Positions 50,596-60,369 of a DNA stretch of 64,000 bases are shown piece after piece. The first letter of the stretch is position 1. Each line of letters begins with the position of its first letter. This stretch comes from an uncultured Bacteroidales bacterium (GTDB taxonomy: Bacteria; Bacteroidota; Bacteroidia; Bacteroidales; F082). The stretch lies in assembly GCA_905234275.1 (NCBI GenBank), contig CAJOHD010000005.1, forward strand, positions 62,001-126,000, in the 5' to 3' direction. Position numbers and translations under genes: made by a program. A model generated the notes under the pieces. That model saw only the letters and a program-made list of their open reading frames with translations, did not search any database and had not been told where the DNA came from.

Positions 50596-51930
50596 TTATT
50601 TGAATTCGTCACCGATAAGTTCTTCGATTGATGCCTTGGTAACCATGAAGTTATAGACTGTACGGCTCATGGTGAGCTGCGCTTGCACCAATGCGAGCTG
50701 GGCGTCGTTGAGCTCAGTGAGTGTGGTCTTGCCAAGTTCATACATTCTCTCAGCTATGTCGTAGCTTCGTTGTGCCATCTCCACTGTCGACTCAGCAGCA
50801 GAGTAGTTTTTCATGTATGTTGTGATTTCATTCTCATAGTTTTTGAACGCCACTCTCAGGTTTCTTTCCGTATCTTCGATGCTCAGCTCCAACATGTTCT
50901 GCGAAGCCTGGTACTGCTTGATGGTGTTGCGTTTATAAAATCCTTCGAAAATCGGGATGTTGAGGCTTAATCCTGCCACTGAATAAGGATTCCATTTAAA
51001 CTTGAAATCATCGCCCATCGCAATGTAATTATATGCGAATGAAGCAGATAGGGTAGGAATGTATTGAGCTTTGGTCATCTTGATTGTGCGCTCCAACTGT
51101 TGGTTCTGAATCGCCATCTGGACCAAAGTGCTGTTGTTTTCAAGGTTCACGTCGTCGCTAGTAATGGTGTATGACAGCATATCGTCTTTATATTGGTCGA
51201 TGTTGCCTTGCACGCCGATTTTGGTCTCAAGGTCGATGCCCATCACGGCTTTGAGCTGCCAAACTGCGAGTTCGATTGCGGTCAAGGAACTATAGACGTT
51301 CGGCTCGGCGTTTTTGACGTTCACCGAAGCTCTAAGGTATTCATATTCAGAAGTTTTACCTGCGTTGTAGAGTTGCTCAGTACTCTCATAGTTTTTGACA
51401 GCATTGTCATAAACTTCTGTGTAAACCTCATGAACCTGCTGTGCCAGCAACACTGCGTAATAAGCTTTTTTCACCTGAGCCACCATCGAAATCTTCGAAG
51501 AACGAGCCTGTTCAACAGCGAGTTCCACATCCAATGCCGACAGTTTCAGAGTCTGCCACAGCTGTGCGTTGATGAGAGGCATGGCAGCACTTACTCCTGC
51601 GTTCACGTTGTTCCACTTACCGACTTCAATTTCCATAGCCTGACCACCGAAATCCATAGCCATCACTTGCTTTTTGATAGTGCGCTGGTAGCTTCCGCTG
51701 GCGTTGATATTAGGATACAAAGCGGCATAAGTGCCTTTTTTCGCATATCCTGATTTTTCAATGCTCTTGTCAGCAATCTTGATGGTCCTGCTTTCATCGA
51801 GGGCGATTTCTATTGCCTGGTCGAGGCTGATGATCAGCGAGTCCTGCGCCTGCTGGGCTTTTGCAAGGCTGCTTCCCATTACCATCGAGAGGCAAAAAAC
51901 CGTCATTAAAACACTTTTCAATCTTAACAT
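50596..51930 (-). CDS. TolC family outer-membrane efflux protein
   Basis: A 444-residue protein with a signal peptide (GSSLAKA before QQAQD). Two tandem outer-membrane efflux repeats are visible: LDQAIEIALDESRTI to ARSSKISMVAQVKKAYYAVL, and LSLNIPIFEGFYKRNTIK to TTLTELNDAQLALVQAQL. It is the first gene of the TolC-MFP-RND-PII operon, with the promoter and an operator-like palindrome upstream. Confidence 0.93.
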   Translation of the reverse strand: MLRLKSVLMTVFCLSMVMGSSLAKAQQAQDSLIISLDQAIEIALDESRTIKIADKSIEKSGYAKKGTYAALYPNINASGSYQRTIKKQVMAMDFGGQAMEIEVGKWNNVNAGVSAAMPLINAQLWQTLKLSALDVELAVEQARSSKISMVAQVKKAYYAVLLAQQVHEVYTEVYDNAVKNYESTEQLYNAGKTSEYEYLRASVNVKNAEPNVYSSLTAIELAVWQLKAVMGIDLETKIGVQGNIDQYKDDMLSYTITSDDVNLENNSTLVQMAIQNQQLERTIKMTKAQYIPTLSASFAYNYIAMGDDFKFKWNPYSVAGLSLNIPIFEGFYKRNTIKQYQASQNMLELSIEDTERNLRVAFKNYENEITTYMKNYSAAESTVEMAQRSYDIAERMYELGKTTLTELNDAQLALVQAQLTMSRTVYNFMVTKASIEELIGDEFK

Positions 51931-51957
51931 TTTATTCTAATTTTATTATTTTTCTAT

Positions 51958-51974
51958 ACCTATTATTAATAGGT
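51958..51974. promoter_or_regulatory. Perfect 17-base palindrome in the efflux operon leader
   Basis: ACCTATTATTAATAGGT has eight-base arms around one T. It lies just downstream of the -7 element of the efflux operon, a place where a repressor would block transcription. No repressor gene is nearby. Confidence 0.5.
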
Positions 51975-51976
51975 TG

Positions 51977-52120
51977 CAAAGATAGCGGTTTTATGCAAAC
52001 ATTTCGAACTTTTCAGCGTCGATTTTTGTCGGTTCAGATGGGGTCTCCGTCATTTCGACTGAAGTGAATATTTCTGCCACAAAACTTTTTTTGTTTGTAT
52101 TTAAAAAATATATATTTTTG
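51977..52120. promoter_or_regulatory. Divergent promoters of the efflux operon and trkH
   Basis: Minus strand TATCTTTG (51984-51977) for the TolC gene. Plus strand TTG (52091-52093), 19 bases and TATTTTTG (52113-52120) for trkH, which is a full consensus match. Confidence 0.6.
52049..52076 (+). repeat. Hairpin repeat copy 3, degenerate, intergenic
   Basis: Starts GTCATTTCGACTGAAGTGAA and ends ATTTCTG. It shares the GTCATTTCGA head with the copies inside genes at 1973 and 7148, but the right end has drifted. It lies between the two divergent promoters. Confidence 0.55.
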
Positions 52121-52140
52121 CAATCGTACAATTTTAAGAA

Positions 52141-53670
52141 ATGAAAGCGAAGATTTACGGTGTCTTTATTCTCGTTGAGGCGTTCTTCATGCTGGTCGCC
52201 TCGATGGTGGCGCTTTACTACAACGTGCACTGTGGCGAGAAAGACGTGGTGTCGCTGCTTGCTGCCACCATGATTACCGGTATCTTCGGCTTTATCCTGT
52301 TGTCGGCTGGTCGCGAGAGAGCCAGAAGAGGCGATGAAAGAGTGAAGAAAATCGACAACCTCACGATGAAAGACTCCTTCGTGCTCGTTACCGTGGCGTG
52401 GGTGCTATTCGCTGTGTTCGGAATGCTGCCGTTTATCTTCACTGGCGCCATCGACAACGTCACCGATGCCTTCTTCGAGTCGATGTCTGGATTCACTACC
52501 ACTGGTGCTACCATCATGAACAACATCGATTCACAGCCACATGGAATTCTGTTTTGGCGTAGCATGACCCAATGGCTCGGCGGTTTGGGCATCATCGTGT
52601 TATTCCTCGCTATCATCCCTGCTTTGAATAAAAATTCAAATAAAACCACACTTTATGCGGCGGAGATGTCGGGATTGAGTGTCAAGAAGTTACATCCTAA
52701 GATGGCTGTCACAGCACGTCATCTGTGGATTATTTATATGTTCTTGACGGTCGTCTGCGCTTTGGTGTATTGGGCAGGTCCAATGAACCTGTATGATGCT
52801 GTTTGTCATGCGCTTACAACAATGTCGAGCGGCGGTTTCAGCACACACCAGGCGAGCATAGGATATTTCAATTCGAGTTATATCGAGTATTTCTGCGTCT
52901 TGTTTATGATAATGTCGGGAGTTAATTTCTCCTTATATTATTTCCTTTCGCGAGGCGATGTGAAATATTTCTTAAAAAACGAGGAATTGCGTTGGTTCTT
53001 TGGTGTTATAGTCATTATGGTGGCTGTCATGACGGCTTTGTTCTATTATGCTCCAAACGTTAATACAATCGTCACTGACACTTCAGCATATCCAGAGCCG
53101 ACATTTGAGTCGAGGTTCCGCGCCGCCTTGTTCCATGTCGTGACAATCGTCTCTTCGACAGGATATCAAGGCTCATATTACGATTACACTCTTTGGGGCG
53201 GATTGTTCCTTTTCCCGACGTTGCTGCTCATGCTCAGCGGTTCATGTGCGGGATCAACATCAGGAGGTATTAAAATTATACGTTGGATGGTGTGCCTGAA
53301 GTCAATCCGCATAACCATTAAACAGTTCCTGCATCCAAGCGCAGTGTTTACAGTGAAAGTGTCGAGAGAGGTGGTGTCTAACGAGATTCTTCTCAGGACA
53401 CTGAATTTTCTGTTCTTCTACGTCATAATATGTATTGTGAGCGTCATCGTGCTTGCTATCACCGGATGCGATTTTGAGGAGAGTGTGTTTAACACTGTCA
53501 CTGCATTAAGTAATATGGGACCTGGCTACAAATCAACAGGTCCGGCTACGACATTCTCTGACCTGACAGTCACAGCGAAATGGGTGATGTCGTTCCTGAT
53601 GCTTATCGGACGTCTTGAGATTTATACCGTCCTGTTGATTTTCACACCAACATTCTGGAACAAAAAATAA
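52141..53670 (+). CDS. trkH: Potassium uptake protein TrkH
   Basis: A 509-residue K+ channel-like transporter of the inner membrane. Four pore repeats with selectivity-filter-like Thr/Gly are present: MSGFTTTGATIMNN, LTTMSSGGFSTHQ, VSSTGYQGSYY and TALSNMGPGYKSTGP. Its regulatory partner TrkA is not found next to it. It is convergent with EF-G, and a shared hairpin spans both stop codons. Confidence 0.93.
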   Translation: MKAKIYGVFILVEAFFMLVASMVALYYNVHCGEKDVVSLLAATMITGIFGFILLSAGRERARRGDERVKKIDNLTMKDSFVLVTVAWVLFAVFGMLPFIFTGAIDNVTDAFFESMSGFTTTGATIMNNIDSQPHGILFWRSMTQWLGGLGIIVLFLAIIPALNKNSNKTTLYAAEMSGLSVKKLHPKMAVTARHLWIIYMFLTVVCALVYWAGPMNLYDAVCHALTTMSSGGFSTHQASIGYFNSSYIEYFCVLFMIMSGVNFSLYYFLSRGDVKYFLKNEELRWFFGVIVIMVAVMTALFYYAPNVNTIVTDTSAYPEPTFESRFRAALFHVVTIVSSTGYQGSYYDYTLWGGLFLFPTLLLMLSGSCAGSTSGGIKIIRWMVCLKSIRITIKQFLHPSAVFTVKVSREVVSNEILLRTLNFLFFYVIICIVSVIVLAITGCDFEESVFNTVTALSNMGPGYKSTGPATTFSDLTVTAKWVMSFLMLIGRLEIYTVLLIFTPTFWNKK

Positions 53671-53690
53671 GGCTTTTGCAAGCCTTATTT
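53665..53690. terminator. Bidirectional hairpin that includes both stop codons
   Basis: AAATAAGGCTT and its exact complement enclose TTGC. The trkH stop (53668-53670) lies in the left arm and the EF-G stop (53685-53687, minus strand) in the right arm. Confidence 0.8.
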
Positions 53691-55754
53691 CTCTTGATTT
53701 CTTTCTTTCACTATCTCATCCTGCTTGTCGCGAGGCATCGGTACGTATTGATGGAATTCCATGGAGTAATTAGCTCTTCCGGAAGTGATGTTACGCAATG
53801 CTGTAGCGTAGCCGAACATCTCCATCAAAGGCACGAAGGCGTCGAGTTTCTGCGAACCTTTACGGAAACGGCGCATCGCCTCGATACGTCCGCGGCGTTT
53901 GTTGAGGTCGCCTGTCACGTTGCCGATGTAGTCGTCAGGGGTGTTAACCTCGACCTTCATCGTAGGCTCGAGCAACACTGGACTTGCTTTCATGAAAGCC
54001 TGTTTGAAACACATCTGGGCGCATAGCTGGAACGCCATGTCGGAAGAGTCGACAGGGTGGGAGCTACCGTCCACGAGCACGCATTTCACGTCAACGACAG
54101 GATAGCCTGCAAACGGGCCTTTGTTCATGGCAGCCTGCAGACCTTTCTCCACTGATGGGATGAACTCCTTAGGAATCACGCCGCCTTTGGTGATATCGAC
54201 GAACTCGAAGCCCTTGCCCGGGTTAGGCTCGAAGCGGATGACGGTATGTGCGAACTGACCCTTGCCGCCAGTCTGTTTCACAAATCTATAGTTGCATTCG
54301 AACTGTGAAGTGATTGTCTCTCTGAATGATACCGATGGCGCGCCAACGCTTACCGGCACCTTGAACTCGTCTTTCAGACGGTCGACGATAATCTCGAGAT
54401 GCAGCTCGCCCATGCCGGCGATGATGGTCTCTTCGGTCTCCTCGTCGAAATGTGCGCGGAATGACGGGTCTTCGTTGCAAAGCTTAGCCAACGCCTCGCC
54501 GAGTTTGTTGCGGTTTTTCTTGTCTTCGAGGTTCACCTTCATCTCGATGACCGCTGGAGGGATATGGATGTTTTCAAGCAGCAACGGTGAGTTTTCGTCG
54601 CACAAGGTGTCGCCGGTACGGGTGATCTTCATGCCCACGAGAGCCACGATCTCGCCAGCGCCAGCCTCTTGAATCTCTTCACGTTCCTTCGCCTTGATGC
54701 GGAAGATACGTCCGATGCGTTCGTTTTTGCCTTTGTTGGTGTTATACACGCTCATACCATTGGTAATCTTACCGCTGAACACACGTATGAACGTCTGCTG
54801 TCCGACATACGGGTCGTTGATGAGCTTGAATGCGAGGGCTGCCAAAGGCTCGCTCTCGACAGGGTTACGCTGACATGTTTTCTCCTCATCGTAAGGGTCG
54901 TGCGCTATGATGGCGCCGAGGTCCTTCGGTGATGGCAGATAATCGACGATGGCGTCGAGTAAGAGCTGGATACCTTTGTTTTTATATGCCGAGCCGCACA
55001 AAACAGGCACCATCATGAGTTTAATGGTTGCCTTACGGATAGCAGCTTTCAGCATATCTAATGGAATCTCTTCCTCAGCGAGATAAAGCTCAGCTATGTC
55101 GTCGTCAAAGTCGGCAACATGCTCGATGAGGTTCTGACGTGCTGCCTGAGCCTGTTCCATCAGATTCTCCGGAATCGGACCTACGATACGTTCTTTTTCT
55201 TTGAAGATCACTGAATTCATGTTCACGAGGTCGATCATGCCTTCGAAGTCGTTTTCCACGCCGATAGGCAGATGCAGTGGCACTGCGTTGGCTCCGAGGT
55301 ATTTGTTCATCTGGTTGACGACTTCGTTGAAATCGGCACCCGTGCGGTCCATCTTGTTGACGAATGCGATACGTGGAACGCGGTATTTGTCAGCTTGATT
55401 CCACACCGTCTCACTTTGTGGCTGTACGCCTCCAACAGCGCAGAACACTGCCACCATACCATCGATGACTCTCAACGAACGTTCCACTTCCACAGTAAAA
55501 TCGACGTGGCCGGGAGTATCGATCAAGTTGATCTGATAGTCGTTCCAATGTGCTGTGATAGCTGCTGAAGCGATGGTGATGCCGCGCTCCTGCTCCTGTT
55601 TCATAAAGTCCATGGTGGCCTGACCGTCATGTGTCTCACCGAGTTTGCGGTTTACGCCAGTGAAGAACAAAATGCGTTCGGAAACAGTTGTCTTTCCTGC
55701 ATCGATATGCGCAGCGATACCGATATTTCTAAGCTTTGAAATATTTTGACTCAT
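53685..55754 (-). CDS. fusA: Elongation factor G
   Basis: A 689-residue translational GTPase that drives translocation and ribosome recycling. G1 is [17 protein letters not shown]2 [14 protein letters not shown]3 [16 protein letters not shown] and G4 [11 protein letters not shown]. Domains II-V follow, with domain [14 protein letters not shown] and a C-terminal RRGRIEAM loop. GTPase residues are intact. It stands alone, not in a str operon, and differs from the common bacterial G2 text ([11 protein letters not shown] for MDWMEQEQERG), so it may be the second EF-G of the genome. Confidence 0.92.
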   Translation of the reverse strand: MSQNISKLRNIGIAAHIDAGKTTVSERILFFTGVNRKLGETHDGQATMDFMKQEQERGITIASAAITAHWNDYQINLIDTPGHVDFTVEVERSLRVIDGMVAVFCAVGGVQPQSETVWNQADKYRVPRIAFVNKMDRTGADFNEVVNQMNKYLGANAVPLHLPIGVENDFEGMIDLVNMNSVIFKEKERIVGPIPENLMEQAQAARQNLIEHVADFDDDIAELYLAEEEIPLDMLKAAIRKATIKLMMVPVLCGSAYKNKGIQLLLDAIVDYLPSPKDLGAIIAHDPYDEEKTCQRNPVESEPLAALAFKLINDPYVGQQTFIRVFSGKITNGMSVYNTNKGKNERIGRIFRIKAKEREEIQEAGAGEIVALVGMKITRTGDTLCDENSPLLLENIHIPPAVIEMKVNLEDKKNRNKLGEALAKLCNEDPSFRAHFDEETEETIIAGMGELHLEIIVDRLKDEFKVPVSVGAPSVSFRETITSQFECNYRFVKQTGGKGQFAHTVIRFEPNPGKGFEFVDITKGGVIPKEFIPSVEKGLQAAMNKGPFAGYPVVDVKCVLVDGSSHPVDSSDMAFQLCAQMCFKQAFMKASPVLLEPTMKVEVNTPDDYIGNVTGDLNKRRGRIEAMRRFRKGSQKLDAFVPLMEMFGYATALRNITSGRANYSMEFHQYVPMPRDKQDEIVKERNQEK

Positions 55755-55813
55755 TGTAAAATATTGATTTTCAATAAAATGAAAGTAGTTAGCTACTATT
55801 GCTTTTCAGTTTG

Positions 55814-55862
55814 CAAAATTAGGAAAAATAGATGAAAGATTAAAGAAAATTTTCTATTTTTG
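55814..55862. promoter_or_regulatory. Divergent promoters of EF-G and the POT gene
   Basis: Minus strand TAATTTTG (55821-55814), 59 bases before the EF-G ATG; plus strand TATTTTTG (55855-55862), 22 bases before ATG 55885. Confidence 0.5.
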
Positions 55863-55884
55863 CACTATAATTAATTAAGGTATT

Positions 55885-57564
55885 ATGTTTAAAGGTCATC
55901 CTAAAGGTTTGTACGCTCTCGCTTTGGCTAATACTGGAGAGCGTTTTGGCTATTACACTATGCTTGCAATCTTCGTGTTGTTTTTGCAGGCGAAATTTGG
56001 TCTGTCGGCTAAGGCTGCAGGACAGTTTTATGGTGTGTTTCTTGCCACGGTTTATTTCATGCCGATACTCGGAGGTTTCATCGCTGATAAGTTCTGGGGT
56101 TACGGCAAGACCGTTGTCACCGGAATCCTGGTGATGTTTACGGGTTATCTGTTGCTTTTCACCCAAAAGGACGCTGCGGGCAGCATGGCATTCACCATGA
56201 TGATTATCGCTTTGTTCTGCATTGCAGTGGGAACAGGCTTGTTCAAAGGTAACCTTCAGGTGATGGTCGGCAACCTCTACGACGACGCCAAATATGCAGC
56301 AAAACGTGATGGCGGCTTCAGCCTTTTCTACATGGCAATCAACATCGGCTCTATGTTCGCTCCGACAACAGCTACTGCAGTCACTAATCTTTTCCTCGGA
56401 AAGAACGGCTACACCTACGATGCCAATATCCCGTCGTTAGCACATCAATTCCTTGACGGAACGATAACCGCTGACGGCATGACGCGTCTCGAGACTTTAG
56501 CAGGCTATCAGAGCAATTTTAATGGCGACATGACAGCCTTCTGTACTAACTATATCGATTCATTATCAGTGGCTTACAGCTATGGTTTCGGAATAGCTTG
56601 CCTCTCTTTGATACTCTCAATAGCCATCTATTTCGGCTTTAGAAGACTGTTCAAACATGTCGATGTTCGCAAGGGCGAGAAGTCTGTGGCTGAAGAAACA
56701 GTGGTGGAACTGACACCAAAGCAGACAAAGGACCGTGTTTTGGCGTTGTTCCTCGTGTTTGCTGTGGTTATCTTCTTCTGGATGGCATTCCAGCAGGCTG
56801 GTCTGACATTGACATATTTTGCCCGCGACTACACAGCGTCGGTGGCTACAGGCTGGACCCGCATCGGATTCGATGTGTTCACGTTGGCGATGATAGCTGT
56901 TGGCGTTTATGCTTTGTTTGGAGTGTTCCAAAGTGATACAAAAAAAGGAAAGCTTCTTTCTGCCTTGTTGTTGGCGGCATGTGTGGCAGGTGTGTGGTAT
57001 AAAGCCATCACCGTTGACGACAGGGTGGAGCTGCTTCCTCAGATTTTCCAGCATTTCAACCCGTTCTTTGTGGTCGCGCTGACACCTGTTTCAATAGCGT
57101 TGTTTGGCGCATTGGCTAAGAAAGGCAAGGAGCCTTCAGCACCGCGTAAAATTGCATTGGGAATGTTGGTGGCTGCATTGGGTTACTGCGTGATGGCAGC
57201 AGCGTCAATCGGACTTCCGTCACCAAAGGAACTCGCCGAGACGGGCGGTGTGAGTAGTGTTCTCGTATCACCTAACTGGCTGATTTCCACCTATTTGGTG
57301 CTGACTTTTGGAGAGTTGCTGCTCAGCCCGATGGGTATCTCATTCGTTTCGAAGGTGGCGCCTCCAAAACTCAAAGGCCTTATGATGGGACTTTGGTTCG
57401 GCGCGACTGCAATAGGCAACTATCTGACTTCAGTCATCAGTAATATCTGGAACACCGGACTGTCGTTGGTGATGATTTGGGGTGTCTTGATAGTGCTTTG
57501 CGTGATATCCGCAATCTTTATGTTTTCAATGATGAAGCGTTTGGAAAAAGCTACGTCAGAATAG
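55885..57564 (+). CDS. POT/PTR family peptide transporter
   Basis: A 559-residue proton-coupled di-/tripeptide importer of the MFS. N-terminal LALANTGERFGYYTML carries the ExxERFxYY-type motif (only ER-F-YY visible). GGFIADKFWGYGKTV is the TM2-3 loop, and GTGLFKGNLQVMVGNLY and FSLFYMAINIGSMFAP are the PTR signatures. It has 14 segments. A cytoplasmic loop near 270 is charged. It imports peptides as food. The gene ends three bases from mnmE on the other strand. Confidence 0.93.
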   Translation: MFKGHPKGLYALALANTGERFGYYTMLAIFVLFLQAKFGLSAKAAGQFYGVFLATVYFMPILGGFIADKFWGYGKTVVTGILVMFTGYLLLFTQKDAAGSMAFTMMIIALFCIAVGTGLFKGNLQVMVGNLYDDAKYAAKRDGGFSLFYMAINIGSMFAPTTATAVTNLFLGKNGYTYDANIPSLAHQFLDGTITADGMTRLETLAGYQSNFNGDMTAFCTNYIDSLSVAYSYGFGIACLSLILSIAIYFGFRRLFKHVDVRKGEKSVAEETVVELTPKQTKDRVLALFLVFAVVIFFWMAFQQAGLTLTYFARDYTASVATGWTRIGFDVFTLAMIAVGVYALFGVFQSDTKKGKLLSALLLAACVAGVWYKAITVDDRVELLPQIFQHFNPFFVVALTPVSIALFGALAKKGKEPSAPRKIALGMLVAALGYCVMAAASIGLPSPKELAETGGVSSVLVSPNWLISTYLVLTFGELLLSPMGISFVSKVAPPKLKGLMMGLWFGATAIGNYLTSVISNIWNTGLSLVMIWGVLIVLCVISAIFMFSMMKRLEKATSE

Positions 57565-57567
57565 GTT

Positions 57568-59085
57568 TTATTTTCCGATGCAGAAACGGCTGAAGATGTT
57601 GTTTAAAACCTCGCCGTTTGTGACCTCTCCGGTGATACTTCCGATGTGATATAGCGCCTGTCGCAAGTCCTCGGCAAGCAAATCAGCGGAGAGTTTGTTT
57701 TCCAACCCTTTTTTCACTTGCTCAAGGCTTTCTTTAGCATGGGTAAGTGCCTCAAAATGCCTGATATTGCTGACCAAAGTGGTGTTTCTGTCAATATCTG
57801 GCATATCGGTATAACGATGGCGTATGCTGCTTTTCAAGTTCTCAATATCTTCCGGATTCTTTGCCGACATATACGAGAATGTGAGCAGAGCGTGGATGTC
57901 GTACAAATCCATTCCTGTAATGCTGTAGCAATACTCGTCAGTCATGTAGCCGCCATGATTTTCGATGTTTTTTTCGTATGTCGACTTCATGTAATCGAGA
58001 TAATCGTCGTTCAGGGTGAACATTTTCGTTGCATCCATGATGTCGCTTTTGTTCACCATGATGATGAGATTCTGTTTCAACAAATTAACACGGTTTACAA
58101 TGTCTTTCCATGCTTTGATGATGCCTTTCACAGACTTGCTGCCGTCGAGTAAACCAATCACGATATCGGCTTCAGAAATCTTCTTGAAAGTGCGCTCGAT
58201 GCCAATTTTTTCTATGGTTTCCGATGTCTCGCGGATGCCGGCTGTGTCGATGAAACGATACATCATGCCTTCAATGGTGAAAGTCTCTTCAATGGTATCG
58301 CGTGTTGTTCCTTCGATATCGCTAACGATGGCGCGATCTTCGCCGAGAATGGCGTTCAGAAGTGTGCTTTTGCCTGTGTTGGTCTCGCCGACGATAGCTA
58401 CAGGGATGCCGTGTTTTATAGCGTTACCCACTCTGAATGAATCGGTTAGCTTCACGATATGTTTCAAAGCTTTGTTTAGTAAATCGTTGAGCTTCGTGCG
58501 ATCGGCAAACTCCACATCTTCCTCTGAAAAGTCGAGTTCCAGTTCCAAAAGTGAGGTCAAATCGACCAATTTTGAACGCAAGTCACGCAATTCATTTGAG
58601 AAACCGCCTTTGAGCTGGTTGACTGCAATCCTGTGCTCTGCCTCGTTTTGTGCCGCTATCAAGTCTGCCACTGCTTCAGCTTGTGCCAGGTCGAGTTTCC
58701 CGTTGATGTAAGCACGTTTTGAGAATTCGCCTGGTTCAGCAAGACGACAGCCTCTGACACAAAGCAGCTCTAAAATCATCTGTTGCACGAATTCTGAGCC
58801 GTGACAGCTTATCTCAACAGAATCTTCACCGGTGTAGGAGTGAGGTGCCTTGAAAAAAGTCACTAGCACGTCGTCAATCATCGGTTTGTCATCCGGCACA
58901 GGGTCAAAGATCTCGCCATAATACACTTTGTAAGGCTCAATCTCATTGACGTCCAATGTATTGCCGTTCTTTCTGAAAATATAATGTACTATATCATGGC
59001 TGTCAATGCCCGAAAGTCTGATTACAGCAATGGCTCCTGTTCCCGAAGCTGTTGAAACAGCGCAAATTGTGTCGTACTTGCTCAT
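57568..59085 (-). CDS. mnmE: tRNA modification GTPase MnmE
   Basis: MnmE with MnmG makes the cmnm5 modification at wobble U34. The 505-residue protein has the N-terminal folate-binding domain (ICAVSTASGTGAIAVIRLSG), helical parts and an inserted G domain: GETNTGKSTLLNAILG, DIEGTTRDTIEE, DTAGIRET and NKSD. It ends in the catalytic CIGK. Its ATG is one base after the stop of the thioredoxin-like gene, so the two are co-transcribed. Confidence 0.96.
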   Translation of the reverse strand: MSKYDTICAVSTASGTGAIAVIRLSGIDSHDIVHYIFRKNGNTLDVNEIEPYKVYYGEIFDPVPDDKPMIDDVLVTFFKAPHSYTGEDSVEISCHGSEFVQQMILELLCVRGCRLAEPGEFSKRAYINGKLDLAQAEAVADLIAAQNEAEHRIAVNQLKGGFSNELRDLRSKLVDLTSLLELELDFSEEDVEFADRTKLNDLLNKALKHIVKLTDSFRVGNAIKHGIPVAIVGETNTGKSTLLNAILGEDRAIVSDIEGTTRDTIEETFTIEGMMYRFIDTAGIRETSETIEKIGIERTFKKISEADIVIGLLDGSKSVKGIIKAWKDIVNRVNLLKQNLIIMVNKSDIMDATKMFTLNDDYLDYMKSTYEKNIENHGGYMTDEYCYSITGMDLYDIHALLTFSYMSAKNPEDIENLKSSIRHRYTDMPDIDRNTTLVSNIRHFEALTHAKESLEQVKKGLENKLSADLLAEDLRQALYHIGSITGEVTNGEVLNNIFSRFCIGK

Positions 59086-59086
59086 C

Positions 59087-60283
59087 TTAATCCATGTTTA
59101 AAATCAGTTCAACTTGTTCCGCCTTGATGCGTTTTGCGATGATATGTTTGTCTTTATCAAGGATATAGATCATTGGCGTGTTCTGGATGTCGTATTTCGA
59201 AAGCAGATTGTTTATGTCTGTCGAGTTGATTTCCACAGGGAAAATCACCATCTCAGGATGACGTTCATGAGTCTCTTCCAAGATACGGCCTTCCTTTGCG
59301 CATTTTTGGCATGACTTATCGTAGAAAACCACAGCAATATATGAGGCTTCGATGGAATACATATCTCCAATTTCAGGCAATTTTGCACCTATTTTTAGGT
59401 TTTCAAGATAGCTGGCTCGGTCTGCCATTATGTTCAGCATGCTACTTGTCACATTTGGCAAATCCAGTTGCATGAAATAGTCGTCAACGATATGGATGTA
59501 AACGTCGTCAAGATTCATGTATTTCGGGTTGAAATATTTTATGTAGAAAAACCAAAGAAGATAGTCGCGCACAGCTACGCAATCGCCAGCTTTTGCTATA
59601 AGTGTGTCAATTTCAGCATTGATTTGTTTGGCGTCGTCGTAGAGATTGTCGAAATATGTTTCCAACTTATTCTCTATCAACGGATAGGTGATGACTCTTG
59701 CGTCATTCAATGGGAAATCGTCCCAATAATCATGCATGCCATGTCGTTTCAGCGAACTTATCACTGTATTGATAAATGCGTCTTTCTTATTGATTCTCAA
59801 TGATTCTTCAAAATTATCCAAGTCTTTTTTCAGCGAGTCGACTTTCTTCCAATTCTCCGGATGATAACCTTCTTCACTTTCCAAAGCTGCAATATTTGCT
59901 TCAGTTTCATGCACTTTTGCCATCAGTTGGTAATAAATCTTGGTCTCTTTGGCGCATCCTTTCACCTTATAAGTGCTCCAGTTATCTATGTCGTTGATTT
60001 TCACCGTGAAACGTTGCTTTTTTGCCACTAAAACCTCGGTCACAGGATAGTTTTTGTCATTTTTTATAAGATAAATTCCTTCTGGCAATTTTGTCTTGCT
60101 TTTGTATTGGATCATGCCGTTTTTCGACATTAAAGTATCCAAAACAAAAGTCTTTGCTCCGATATATTTACAAAAGTAAAACGTGCCATCCTCTTGATTA
60201 TCAATGGAAATACGGATGTTTGCCTGTGAAAATCCGATTGCAGGAAGAAGGAAGCAGAAAACAAATAACAGTTTTTTCATCAT
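59087..60283 (-). CDS. Exported thioredoxin-like protein (DUF5106/DUF4369 type)
   Basis: A 398-residue protein with a signal peptide (LLPAIGFS before QANIR). The N-terminal beta domain (about 21-115; ISIDNQEDGTFYFCKYIGAK) is of DUF4369 type, a helical middle follows, and the C-terminal TlpA-like thioredoxin fold (about 290-398) has the redox pair CQKC in FYDKSCQKCAKEG and the cis-Pro in IQNTPMIYILD. It probably handles disulfides or carries a bound metabolite in the periplasm. It is co-transcribed with mnmE. Confidence 0.82.
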   Translation of the reverse strand: MMKKLLFVFCFLLPAIGFSQANIRISIDNQEDGTFYFCKYIGAKTFVLDTLMSKNGMIQYKSKTKLPEGIYLIKNDKNYPVTEVLVAKKQRFTVKINDIDNWSTYKVKGCAKETKIYYQLMAKVHETEANIAALESEEGYHPENWKKVDSLKKDLDNFEESLRINKKDAFINTVISSLKRHGMHDYWDDFPLNDARVITYPLIENKLETYFDNLYDDAKQINAEIDTLIAKAGDCVAVRDYLLWFFYIKYFNPKYMNLDDVYIHIVDDYFMQLDLPNVTSSMLNIMADRASYLENLKIGAKLPEIGDMYSIEASYIAVVFYDKSCQKCAKEGRILEETHERHPEMVIFPVEINSTDINNLLSKYDIQNTPMIYILDKDKHIIAKRIKAEQVELILNMD

Positions 60284-60298
60284 GACTTAAAATTTTTG

Positions 60299-60348
60299 CA
60301 AAAATAATGAAAAATACGAGTCACGCCTCAAAATATTTTGTATCTTTG
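60299..60348. promoter_or_regulatory. Divergent promoters of the thioredoxin-like and EEP genes
   Basis: Minus strand TATTTTTG (60306-60299), 15 bases from ATG 60283; plus strand TATCTTTG (60341-60348), 21 bases before ATG 60370. Confidence 0.5.
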
Positions 60349-60369
60349 CATGTCTGAAAACTTCAAAAC

